Position numbers and translations under genes: made by a program
NCBI GenBank assembly: GCA_045631885.1
Contig: JAZQVN010000039.1
Coordinates: 18,370 to 82,369, forward strand
Source of the DNA: CAJOLV01 sp045631885
GTDB lineage: Bacteria > Bacillota_I > Bacilli_A > RFN20 > CAG-826
DNA: 64,000 bases
Direction of reading: 5' to 3'
Part shown: one piece after another, positions 8,510 to 17,563 of the stretch
Numbering within the stretch: the stretch's first letter is position 1
Layout of the letters: each line of letters opens with the position of its first letter
Notes under the pieces: generated by a model
What the model saw: only the letters and a program-made list of their open reading frames with translations
Told to the model about the DNA's origin: nothing
Databases searched by the model: none

Positions 8510-8524
8510 TTCCTATAATAGGAA
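8510..8524 (+). promoter_or_regulatory. 15-bp perfect palindrome upstream of the HAD lipoprotein gene
   Basis: TTCCTAT-A-ATAGGAA lies between the divergent channel and lipoprotein genes and contains TATAAT. A TATTAT at 8532-8537 could be the -10 box for the lipoprotein gene, which would place the palindrome in the -35 region as a repressor or activator site. The cognate protein is unknown. Confidence 0.4.
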
Positions 8525-8561
8525 AAATTGGTATTATATTTGTTGTGGAGGGTGAAAGCCT

Positions 8562-9611
8562 ATGAAAAAGAATATATTCCTATTTGTCACATTGTTATCA
8601 ACCGCGTTATCAGTCGCTGGTTGTAATTCTAATAACAAAGCCTATTTCAAATTGTGGAATGAATGTAATGCCTTAACGACATTGAAGAATTATGTTGAAG
8701 ATGTCACTAACAAGAAATCCCCAAATTACATCCCAGTGGAAGATCGAATTGCCACATTTGATATGGATGGCACATTCATCGGAGAATTATATCCTACTTA
8801 CTTTGAATATAATTTATTAGAATACCGCGCTTTAGATGATGAAACATACACAACAAAAGACCCTAGTGTTGTGGAAGCTGCGCAAAACATTAGAGACTTT
8901 GTTAGAGATGGCGTCAAATTACCAAGTGGATTTGATATGATTCACGCGAGAGCGGCAGCGAAAGCCTATGCTGGAATGAGCGTCGCAGAATTTGATAAAT
9001 ACGTTAAAGACTATGCACAAAAAACACCATTTGGTTTTGAAGGTATGACATATGCTACTAGCTTCTATAAACCAATGTTAGAAGTATTTGATTATCTAAA
9101 AGATAATGACTTCACATATTATGTTGTTTCTGGTTCTGATAGATTTATCTGCCGTGCGCTTGTAGATTCTTTAGGAATTCCTACGAATAGAGTTATTGGT
9201 ATGGATGTTGTTCTTAAATCTTCTGAGCAAGGTGATGAAGACGGCGTTAATTACACGATGGACAGAACCGAACAATTAATTAGAACCGATGAGCTAATTA
9301 TTAAAAATTTGAAGACCAATAAAGTCAAACAAATCTCTCAAGAAATTGGTAAAGTTCCTGTCTTATCATTTGGTAACAGTAGTGGTGACTGTGCTATGCA
9401 CAACTATTGCTTAGGAAATAAACAATATAAAACCGAAGCTTTCATGCTTGTCGCTGATGATAATGAAAGAGATCACGCTGACTTAGAAGAAGGCGAAAGA
9501 AGAAGATCAACATGGGTCGATCCAAAGAATAACTACACTGTTATTTCAATGAAAAATGACTTCAAAACTATCTATGGTGACGGAGTTAAAAAAGTCGATT
9601 TCCCATTCTAA
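8562..9611 (+). CDS. HAD-superfamily phosphatase lipoprotein
   Basis: 349 residues. A signal peptide with lipobox SVAGC puts lipidated Cys21 on the outer face of the membrane. HAD motif I is FDMDGT with nucleophile Asp67 and acid Asp69; motif II is YVVSGSDRF; the motif III/IV region is FGNSSGDCAM. The fold resembles secreted phosphoserine- or phosphorylcholine-type phosphatases, so it probably scavenges phosphate from an extracellular phosphomonoester. The Shine-Dalgarno GGAGGGTG precedes the ATG. It is monocistronic, followed by a hairpin. The substrate cannot be told from sequence. Confidence 0.85.
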   Translation: MKKNIFLFVTLLSTALSVAGCNSNNKAYFKLWNECNALTTLKNYVEDVTNKKSPNYIPVEDRIATFDMDGTFIGELYPTYFEYNLLEYRALDDETYTTKDPSVVEAAQNIRDFVRDGVKLPSGFDMIHARAAAKAYAGMSVAEFDKYVKDYAQKTPFGFEGMTYATSFYKPMLEVFDYLKDNDFTYYVVSGSDRFICRALVDSLGIPTNRVIGMDVVLKSSEQGDEDGVNYTMDRTEQLIRTDELIIKNLKTNKVKQISQEIGKVPVLSFGNSSGDCAMHNYCLGNKQYKTEAFMLVADDNERDHADLEEGERRRSTWVDPKNNYTVISMKNDFKTIYGDGVKKVDFPF

Positions 9612-9640
9612 ACAATTTATCCTATATTGATAATAAAATT

Positions 9641-9674
9641 GACCGTCAAAAATAAATAAAGGCGGTCTTTTTTT
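9641..9674 (+). terminator. Weak intrinsic terminator after the HAD lipoprotein gene
   Basis: GACCG (9641-9645) pairs with CGGTC (9663-9667), 17-nt loop, then seven T. The short stem makes it a modest prediction. Confidence 0.5.
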
Positions 9675-9697
9675 GTTAACATCTTAAAGATGTTTCC

Positions 9698-9726
9698 TTG
9701 AATATAAAGAAAATACATAATACAAT
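9698..9726 (+). promoter_or_regulatory. Leaderless promoter of the NRPS cluster
   Basis: TTGAAT (9698-9703), 17-bp spacer, TACAAT (9721-9726). The ATG is at 9736, so transcription would begin about 3 nt before it and no Shine-Dalgarno sequence is present. This is probably the promoter for the whole biosynthetic operon. Confidence 0.65.
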
Positions 9727-9735
9727 TTTTTTATC

Positions 9736-10341
9736 ATGGATAAAATAAACCTTTATGTAGTGGACACTAGAAAACATACTTTTAGTGAACTTTTGTCGTA
9801 CACCAAAATTAGTGACGAAGATTTAAAAACTTTAGACAAATTTCGCGTTTTAGAAGTGAAAAAAGAGAAGTTAGCATCTCTATATTTTAAACGTAAATAT
9901 GTCGGAGAGTTTTCAATTAATGAAGACGGTAAACCCGTCTCTAAAAACTTGTTTTTCAATATCTCTCACTCCAAAGGAGTGGTGGTTATCGCTATCTCCA
10001 AGGAACACGAAATAGGTGTAGATATTGAAGTGATTAAATCTAAAGACGAAGATTTAGTGAAATATGTCAGTAGTGAAGAAGAATATAAATTCATTAAAAC
10101 CGAATTTGACTTTCTTTCTATTTGGACTAATAAAGAATCTTTAGTCAAATGTTTAGGCACAGGCATTAAAAGCGATATTAAAAGTATTCCCGCTTTACCA
10201 TTAAATGGTAAAAAGGAATTTAAAGGTGAAACATATTTTAGCAAGATAACTAAAGTTAATGATTCGATCATATCAATCACTATTAAAGATAAAAATGATT
10301 TTGACTTCGATTTAGTAATGGAGGAAGTTCATTATGATTAA
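9736..10341 (+). CDS. 4'-phosphopantetheinyl transferase, Sfp type
   Basis: Transfers phosphopantetheine from CoA to the carrier-domain serines of the adjacent synthetase, activating it. The 201 residues carry the Sfp hallmarks: FNISHSKG, IGVDIE with the Mg-binding Asp/Glu, and WTNKESLVKCLGTG. The gene overlaps the synthetase start by 8 bp (stop inside ATGATTAA), so expression is coupled one-to-one. The start has no ribosome-binding site and sits at an inferred transcription start. AcpS-type enzymes are much shorter, so this is the secondary-metabolism type. Confidence 0.94.
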   Translation: MDKINLYVVDTRKHTFSELLSYTKISDEDLKTLDKFRVLEVKKEKLASLYFKRKYVGEFSINEDGKPVSKNLFFNISHSKGVVVIAISKEHEIGVDIEVIKSKDEDLVKYVSSEEEYKFIKTEFDFLSIWTNKESLVKCLGTGIKSDIKSIPALPLNGKKEFKGETYFSKITKVNDSIISITIKDKNDFDFDLVMEEVHYD

Positions 10342-13300
10342 AAAATCACCATTAAGTAAAAGTGAAGAAGGATTATATGTCTCTTCGTTAAATGGCGGAG
10401 ATGCGTATAATCTCGCTAACACGATTAATCTTGGGAAAGACTTTACTGTCGAGCAAGTTCAAGAGGCTTTAAATAAAGTTGCTCTTGCTCATCCTTATTT
10501 GTTCACCATCTTAGGAGTGGACGAAGAAGGCAACATCTATAAAGAACTAAAAGTCCAAGATATCAAACTCGAAGTTAAAGAAGTCAAAGAGCTTAAAATT
10601 GAATCACTTCCATATGAATTAACTAACTCTCCTTTATATAGATTTAATCTATATAAACTAGATGGAAACTTGATTTTCTATTTTGATTTCCATCACTTGA
10701 TTATGGATGGAACATCTTTAAAGATTTTTATTGATGATTTCTTCCTCGCTTTAGAAGGTAAAGAGCTAGTTAAAGAAAGTAGTGATGCTTTCGATTTTGC
10801 GAATAAAGAAATTGAAATTAGAAATAGCGATGTCTATCAACAAGACAAAGCTTATTACGATAATCTTCTTTCTGGTGTAGAGACTGACTCCACACTCGTG
10901 GAAGATAAAGTTGAAGAAGCGGTTAGCTATGATAACATCAGAGTCCCTTTAAAGATTAAAAATGACGAGGTGAAAAAACTCACCTCTAAAGAAGGAGTTA
11001 AAACTTCAACATTCTTCCTTGCAGCTTTTTCCTATTTATTAACCAAGATAAATATGGAAAATGAAGCATTGTTCCTCACTGTTAATAACGGAAGAAATAA
11101 AGATGTCCTTCATTCTTTTGGTAGCTATGTTAAAACATATCCTTTATATATTTCATATCAAGATGATGAATCTGTTAGTGATTTATTAAAGAGAGTTAAC
11201 GAACAAAACATTAATAATGTTTCCCATAATTCTTATTCATTTATGGAATTATCCAAAGATTTAGGAATCGCTCCTAATATCTTATTTGCCTATCAAGGTG
11301 ATTATTTCTATAAAGGAATGCTTAACGGTAAAGAAGTTATTGTTAATCCATTATTAAGAAAAGATGGCAAAGAAAAACTCAGCATCGAATTACATAGATG
11401 TAATAATGATTTCATTATTTGGGTTGAATACCGTAGTGATTTGTATAACAAAGAAACAATGGAACATCTTATTAAGATGTATGATTTAGCGTTAAAAGAA
11501 TTACTAACTAAAGAAAAGATTATCGATATCTCCCTAGTGGATGATGAAGAAGAGAGATTATTAGAATCCTTCAATATAATTGATGCGCCTTATATTGAAC
11601 CAAATAAGACAATCTTAGATGACTTTAATGAAGCGGTGAAGGAATTCCCAGATCACACCGCGGTGGTATTTAAAGATCGTCGTTACACATATAAAGAAGT
11701 CGATGTTATCACAAATAGAATTGCTAACCAATTAATTAAAATGGGGGCTCAAAAAGAAAAAGTCGTTTCTATTTTAATCAATAAATCTGAATATATTGTT
11801 CTAGCATCTCTTGCAGTTATTAAATCTGGCGCGGCCTATCAACCGTTAGATCCATCTTATCCACAAGAAAGATTGAACTTCATGGTCAACGACTCCAAAG
11901 CCATCATCTTAATTAGAGATGATAATTTAGAAGGTCTAATTACTGAATTTAAAGGACAAGAATTATTAGTCTCATCATTATTATCATTTAAAGATGATAG
12001 TGAGATTAAATCTAAACCAGCAAAAGATGATTTATTCATCATGCTTTATACTTCTGGTTCTACTGGGATTCCGAAAGGTGTCCAATTAGAACACGGTAAC
12101 ATCTTTGCCTTTGTGAGATATTATCGCCAAGAATTTAAGATTAATGAGAATAGCAGAATCACCGCTTACGCGTCATATGGTTTTGATGCGGATATGATGG
12201 ACTTATATCCTACTATTACAAGTGGTGCAACTTTATATATCATCCCTGATGAAATGAGATTAAATCTCGTTGAGTTAGGTGAATACTTTAATGAAAACGG
12301 TATCACTCAAGCATTTATTACCACCCAAGTTGGTCGACAATTCGCCAGTGAAATCGAAATTAAAACTTTAAAACATTTCCTTGTCGGAGGAGAAAAACTC
12401 GTTCCAATGAATCCTCCAAAAGGATATAACTTCTATAACGTTTATGGTCCAACCGAAGGTACGGTTTACTGCACCCAACAAATCGTTGATAAGCTCTATA
12501 ATAGAGTCCCGATTGGTAAATCTTTAAGTGACTATAAAGTTTATGTTTTAGATAAAAACAAGAAGAGATTACCAGTCTTAGTAAGTGGCGAACTTTATAT
12601 CTCTGGACCTCAAGTTGCGAGAGGCTATTTAAATAGAGAAAAAGAGAATACGGAAGCCTTCCTTAAAAACTGGTTCACAGATGAAAAAGACTATCAAAGG
12701 CTCTATAAAACTGGCGATATTGTAAGATTTTTACCTGATGGCACAATTGACTTTATCGGTAGAAAAGATGGCCAAGTTAAGATTAGAGGATTCCGTGTCG
12801 AATTATCCGAAGTCGAAAGAATTATTCGTGAATTTAAAGATATTAAAGACGCGACAGTCAAAGACTTTACTGACCCAAGCGGAGTCAAATATATATGCGC
12901 TTATATCGTGAGTGATAAGAAGATTAATGTCGATGAATTAAACGAGTTTATCTTATCCAAAAAACCTCCATATATGGTTCCGGCATACACAATGCAAATC
13001 GATAAGATTCCTCTTAACCAAAACCAAAAAGTGAATAAGAGAGCTTTACCAGAACCAGAACTCAAAGTGGAAGAAAAGATCGCTCCAAGAAATGAAACTG
13101 AGCAAGCCATTTTTGATATTGTTAAAGATGTCGTTGGACACGATCAATTCGGTGTCACCAATGATTTATTTGAAATTGGTTTAACCTCAGTTTCCTCAAT
13201 CAGATTAACGATTCTTCTTTCTAAGAAGTTTGATAAAACCGTCGAAAACGCGGATTTAAAAGATAACTCCACGGTTGAGGGTTTAGCCAAATTTTTAGTT

Positions 13301-16300
13301 AATAAAGAAGAAGATAAGACTTATGAAATCTTAAAAGAATACCCAATTAGTAAAACTCAAGAAGGTATCTTCGTTGAATGTGTTTCTAAAGTCGATTCGA
13401 CAACATATAACATTCCATTCTTATTCAAATTAGATAAGAACATCGATATCAATAAATTAAAAGAATGCTTATTAAAAGTTATTGATAACCACGAATATAT
13501 CAAGACCACTTTATTTATGAACGAAGATGGTGATATTAGAGCGAGAAGAGAAAACGTTCCAAGCGTGGTCACAATTATCGAAGGTGAAATTAATAAAGAT
13601 AAATTAATTAGACCATTTAAGATTTTAGATAATCCTTTATATCGTGTTGAGATTTATAAAGGCAAACAAGATAACTACTTATTCTTAGATTTACATCACA
13701 TTATTTGTGATGGTACTTCTGAAGCCGTTATCTTATCTGATTTAAATAAAGCCTATCATAATGAAGAATTAGTGAAAGAAGAATTCACAGGCTTTGAAGT
13801 GGCTTTAAAAGAAAAAGAAGACTTAGCTAGTGACAAATTAGAAAAAGCGAAATCGTTCTATCAAGGTGTCTTAAAAGATATTGATGGTGAATACGTTTTA
13901 AGAAAAGATTTAAAGACCAGCAAAGAAAGTAAACTTAAATCAATTGATTATCCATTAGATATTGACATGGGTAAACTTAATGCCTTTATCAAAGATAACA
14001 AGTTAACATTTAACGCTTTCTTTAACTTTGCATTTGCTTTCTCATTATCAAAATTCATTTATCGTAATGATAGCTTATACACAACGATTTATAGTGGAAG
14101 AAATTCTTCTAAATTAGCTAATACTGTTTCTATGTTAGTTAAGACTCTTCCTGTTTATATCAAATATGAAGAAGAAGACAAAGTCTTAAATAAATTAAAA
14201 GAAACAAAAGATTTATTAGAGGGATTAGAAGAAAACGATTTATATTCATTCGCGGATATCGTTAATGATTATGGCATTAACGCAGATATGATGTTTGCCT
14301 ATCAAGGTGATGATTTCCATTTCGATTCTATCGGAGGATATCCAGTTGAAGCGGTCTTAATGGAAAGCGATGATGCAAAGAGTGATTTCTCGATCGACGT
14401 TTTCTTAGAAAACGGCAAATATCGTATCCATTATGAATATGATGAAAGTTTATATAACGAAAACACCATCGCGTCATTTGAACGCTTATATCAATTAGTC
14501 CTTAATGAATTACTAATTAAGTCACAAATTAAAGACATTAATTTATTAAGTGATGTTGATAGAAAGTTATATGAAGAATTTAATGATACTGAAGAAGATA
14601 TTCCAAATATTACCTTCAATAAACACATTGAAAGACAAGCAAGAGAAAACCCAGATAAAGTCGCGGTTATTGCGAAAAATGGTAGATACACTTATAGAGA
14701 CTTTAACGCTGCGGCGAATAAAGTCGCTCATAGTTTAGTTGATAAAGGTGTCAAATTAGCAGACCCAATCGTTATGCTAATGCCTCGTATTGCGGAAGCT
14801 TATGTTGTTAGACAAGGTATCATCAAGAGTGGTGGCGCATTTGTTCCAGTTGATCCTAAATATCCAGATGATCGTGTTGAATATATCATCACTGACTCTG
14901 GTTCAAAGATTTTAATTTCTACGAAAGAAGTTATTGAATCTAAGAAAGAATTAATTAAAAAGACTGGTATCATCGCTTTAGATGTCTTTGATTTACTTAA
15001 GAGTGACAAAGTCGATAATTTAGATTTAGATATTCCTCAATCCTCCATGTGCTATGTCATTTACACATCGGGTAGTACAGGAAAACCAAAAGGCGTGATG
15101 ATTTCTCATCGTAACTTAGTTAACTATGTGACTGATGGTAAGAATTACGCGACAGAAGAATATCGCATGATTAAAGGTGGCGCGGTCGGCTGTTCCTTTG
15201 CCTCATTATCATTTGATGCTTCTTTACAAGAAGAATGTATCGTTTTATCACATGGCTTCACCGCGGTTATCGCTAGTGAAGAAGAGATTGAAAACCCATT
15301 ATTATTAGCCAAAACATTAAAAGAAAATAAAGTAAACATTATGTTTATGACTCCATCATTTGTCTCTAACTTATTAGACATTGATGAATTTGTGGATGCA
15401 TTAAAGAACTTCCAAGTTCTTGATATGGGCGCGGAAGTTGTCCCGATTGAATTATGTAATCGCTTAAGAGAATTAGGCGTCACCGCGGTTATTAATAATG
15501 GTTATGGTCCAACAGAAACCACGATCACTGCGACATATTCCACAGTGAAAGATGAATATATGACAATCGGTAAACCAATTGCAAATATCAAAGCTTACCT
15601 ATTAGATAAGGCGGGTCATATCTTACCAATTAATGCGATTGGTGATTTAACTCTCGCAGGCGAGGCCACGGGTATTGGTTATTTAGGTATGCCAGAAAAG
15701 ACAAAGCAAAGCTTTATTGAACTAAACGGCATGCGTGCATATCGTTCAGGTGACTTAGCGAGATATAACTCCGAAGGCAATATTGAATTCTTCGGTAGAT
15801 TAGATAATCAAGTTAAGTTAAGAGGATTACGTGTTGAACTAGATGAAATTGAAAAAGTTCTTAACTCTTATCCAAGTGTGAAGAGAAGTATCATCTTAGT
15901 GAAAACTAATCCAGTTGATGGAGATTATCTCGCTGCGTATTTTGTGGCCTCGACGATGATTGATAAAGATGATTTAACCGCGCATATGGCGAAATCATTA
16001 ACTCCTTATATGATTCCAAAGGTGATGATGCAATTAGATAAATTCCCATTAACACCAAACGGAAAGATTGATAAGAAAGCCCTTCCAGAAATTGAAGTGA
16101 AAGCTTCTAATAAAGTTAGAAAAGAAGCGACTAATGAATTAGAAAAACAATTAGTGAAATTATTCTCTAAAGCATTAGGTCAAGAAAATATTGGTATTGA
16201 TGAAGACTTCTTTGAATTAGGCGGGACCTCATTAAGTGCCTCTAAGATTGCGATGCTTGCATTAAATGCAAACTTACCAATTTCTTATGGCGATGTCTTT

Positions 16301-17563
16301 GAATATCCAAGCGTTTTAGAAATGGAAGCCCATATTAAATCATTAAATAACGAAGTGGTTGAAGAAGTTACTGAAGAAGTTAATCTCGATAATAGTGGAC
16401 TTGCATCCCTTAAAGAAAATGTTGTCGCGAACGTCAATGAAGTATGTATTGAAAAAGACTTCGATAACGTCTTATTAACAGGTTCCACTGGCTTCTTAGG
16501 AATCCATATCTTAAAAGAATTAATTAATCAAAAGAAACATGTTATCGCTTTAATTAGAGGCGGTAAACTCAATCCGCTTGATCGTTTACAAGGTTTACTC
16601 GCGTATTATTTTGATTCTCCATTAGATGAAGAAGTGAAAGAATATGTGACAGTTGTAGACGGTGATGTCACTGATGAAACATTATATGATAAACTCAAAG
16701 AGTTTAAGTTTGATTTAATCATTAACTCCGCAGCGATTGTTAAACACTTCTCTAATGATGACATTATTGAAAGAGTTAATGTCGGTGGTGTGAAAAACTT
16801 AATTGAAATTGCCAAGAAGAAAAATGTCAGATTGGTGCAAATCTCCACATTATCTGTCGCTGGTGAAAATATCGATGATAAGTTCGATGCGACATTTAGA
16901 ATGAAAGAGAATATGTTAGACTTTGGTCAAGATGTCTCAAATAAATATGTCCATTCTAAATTCAATGCAGAAAAAGCGATATTAGAGGCGTGCCTTGATG
17001 GATTAGACGGCAAAGTCATCCGTGTTGGTAACTTAATGAGTAGAAATAGCGATGGTGAATTCCAAGCTAACTCTATTACTAACGGTTTCATGAGAGATTT
17101 AAAAGGATATGTTGCTTTACATAAATTCCCAGTTAACTCCATGGATGTTGAAATCGACTTCTCCCCAATTGATGAAGTCGCAAAAACCATTATCTTATTA
17201 TCCAAAACTGATAAGAAATTTACTGTCTTCCATTCAGCGAACTCACACATGGTTCAAATGGGTGACATCATTTATGTCTTAAATGAATTAGGATTCGAAA
17301 TTGAAGTAGTCAGTGATGATGACTTCTTGAAGTCAATGAAAGAAATGATGATGGATGAAAGTAAGAGTATGTTAGTCTCATCATTAATCTCATATTCATC
17401 AAGTGATATGCATACGCATTCATTCATCCTTTCTGATAATGAATTCACTAATAAAGCTTTATATCATTTGAGTTATAAATGGCCAATTACCGATTATCAA
17501 TATTTAAGAAAGGCGATTGAATCACTTGATACATTAGGATTCTTTGATAGGACGGACTTATGA
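10334..17563 (+). CDS. Dimodular nonribosomal peptide synthetase C-A-T-C-A-T-R
   Basis: 2409 residues. Approximate layout: condensation 1 (1-415, HHLIMDG at 120-126), adenylation 1 (425-905, YTSGSTGIPKG), carrier 1 (Ser952 in GLTS), condensation 2 (1000-1400, HHIICDG near 1121), adenylation 2 (1420-1900, YTSGSTGKPKG), carrier 2 (Ser1966 in GGTS) and a terminal thioester reductase (from about 2045, TGSTGFLG NAD(P)H loop). Mapping onto PheA gives pocket codes D-A-M-F-L-G-V-V-Y-K (close to the known isoleucine code DGFFLGVVYK) and D-A-Q-F-D-G-G-I-T-K (no match I recognise). Starting with a C domain suggests N-acylation by a fatty acid; the reductase suggests release as an aldehyde. This architecture matches the gut-bacterial family that makes peptide aldehydes or pyrazinones. 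The last codons overlap the exporter gene (ATGA). Confidence 0.93.
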   Translation: MIKKSPLSKSEEGLYVSSLNGGDAYNLANTINLGKDFTVEQVQEALNKVALAHPYLFTILGVDEEGNIYKELKVQDIKLEVKEVKELKIESLPYELTNSPLYRFNLYKLDGNLIFYFDFHHLIMDGTSLKIFIDDFFLALEGKELVKESSDAFDFANKEIEIRNSDVYQQDKAYYDNLLSGVETDSTLVEDKVEEAVSYDNIRVPLKIKNDEVKKLTSKEGVKTSTFFLAAFSYLLTKINMENEALFLTVNNGRNKDVLHSFGSYVKTYPLYISYQDDESVSDLLKRVNEQNINNVSHNSYSFMELSKDLGIAPNILFAYQGDYFYKGMLNGKEVIVNPLLRKDGKEKLSIELHRCNNDFIIWVEYRSDLYNKETMEHLIKMYDLALKELLTKEKIIDISLVDDEEERLLESFNIIDAPYIEPNKTILDDFNEAVKEFPDHTAVVFKDRRYTYKEVDVITNRIANQLIKMGAQKEKVVSILINKSEYIVLASLAVIKSGAAYQPLDPSYPQERLNFMVNDSKAIILIRDDNLEGLITEFKGQELLVSSLLSFKDDSEIKSKPAKDDLFIMLYTSGSTGIPKGVQLEHGNIFAFVRYYRQEFKINENSRITAYASYGFDADMMDLYPTITSGATLYIIPDEMRLNLVELGEYFNENGITQAFITTQVGRQFASEIEIKTLKHFLVGGEKLVPMNPPKGYNFYNVYGPTEGTVYCTQQIVDKLYNRVPIGKSLSDYKVYVLDKNKKRLPVLVSGELYISGPQVARGYLNREKENTEAFLKNWFTDEKDYQRLYKTGDIVRFLPDGTIDFIGRKDGQVKIRGFRVELSEVERIIREFKDIKDATVKDFTDPSGVKYICAYIVSDKKINVDELNEFILSKKPPYMVPAYTMQIDKIPLNQNQKVNKRALPEPELKVEEKIAPRNETEQAIFDIVKDVVGHDQFGVTNDLFEIGLTSVSSIRLTILLSKKFDKTVENADLKDNSTVEGLAKFLVNKEEDKTYEILKEYPISKTQEGIFVECVSKVDSTTYNIPFLFKLDKNIDINKLKECLLKVIDNHEYIKTTLFMNEDGDIRARRENVPSVVTIIEGEINKDKLIRPFKILDNPLYRVEIYKGKQDNYLFLDLHHIICDGTSEAVILSDLNKAYHNEELVKEEFTGFEVALKEKEDLASDKLEKAKSFYQGVLKDIDGEYVLRKDLKTSKESKLKSIDYPLDIDMGKLNAFIKDNKLTFNAFFNFAFAFSLSKFIYRNDSLYTTIYSGRNSSKLANTVSMLVKTLPVYIKYEEEDKVLNKLKETKDLLEGLEENDLYSFADIVNDYGINADMMFAYQGDDFHFDSIGGYPVEAVLMESDDAKSDFSIDVFLENGKYRIHYEYDESLYNENTIASFERLYQLVLNELLIKSQIKDINLLSDVDRKLYEEFNDTEEDIPNITFNKHIERQARENPDKVAVIAKNGRYTYRDFNAAANKVAHSLVDKGVKLADPIVMLMPRIAEAYVVRQGIIKSGGAFVPVDPKYPDDRVEYIITDSGSKILISTKEVIESKKELIKKTGIIALDVFDLLKSDKVDNLDLDIPQSSMCYVIYTSGSTGKPKGVMISHRNLVNYVTDGKNYATEEYRMIKGGAVGCSFASLSFDASLQEECIVLSHGFTAVIASEEEIENPLLLAKTLKENKVNIMFMTPSFVSNLLDIDEFVDALKNFQVLDMGAEVVPIELCNRLRELGVTAVINNGYGPTETTITATYSTVKDEYMTIGKPIANIKAYLLDKAGHILPINAIGDLTLAGEATGIGYLGMPEKTKQSFIELNGMRAYRSGDLARYNSEGNIEFFGRLDNQVKLRGLRVELDEIEKVLNSYPSVKRSIILVKTNPVDGDYLAAYFVASTMIDKDDLTAHMAKSLTPYMIPKVMMQLDKFPLTPNGKIDKKALPEIEVKASNKVRKEATNELEKQLVKLFSKALGQENIGIDEDFFELGGTSLSASKIAMLALNANLPISYGDVFEYPSVLEMEAHIKSLNNEVVEEVTEEVNLDNSGLASLKENVVANVNEVCIEKDFDNVLLTGSTGFLGIHILKELINQKKHVIALIRGGKLNPLDRLQGLLAYYFDSPLDEEVKEYVTVVDGDVTDETLYDKLKEFKFDLIINSAAIVKHFSNDDIIERVNVGGVKNLIEIAKKKNVRLVQISTLSVAGENIDDKFDATFRMKENMLDFGQDVSNKYVHSKFNAEKAILEACLDGLDGKVIRVGNLMSRNSDGEFQANSITNGFMRDLKGYVALHKFPVNSMDVEIDFSPIDEVAKTIILLSKTDKKFTVFHSANSHMVQMGDIIYVLNELGFEIEVVSDDDFLKSMKEMMMDESKSMLVSSLISYSSSDMHTHSFILSDNEFTNKALYHLSYKWPITDYQYLRKAIESLDTLGFFDRTDL

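Noticed and set aside
10334..17563. Many antisense and alternate-frame reading frames within the synthetase
   Set aside because: They lack ribosome sites and family similarity, and follow from the codon structure of the true gene.
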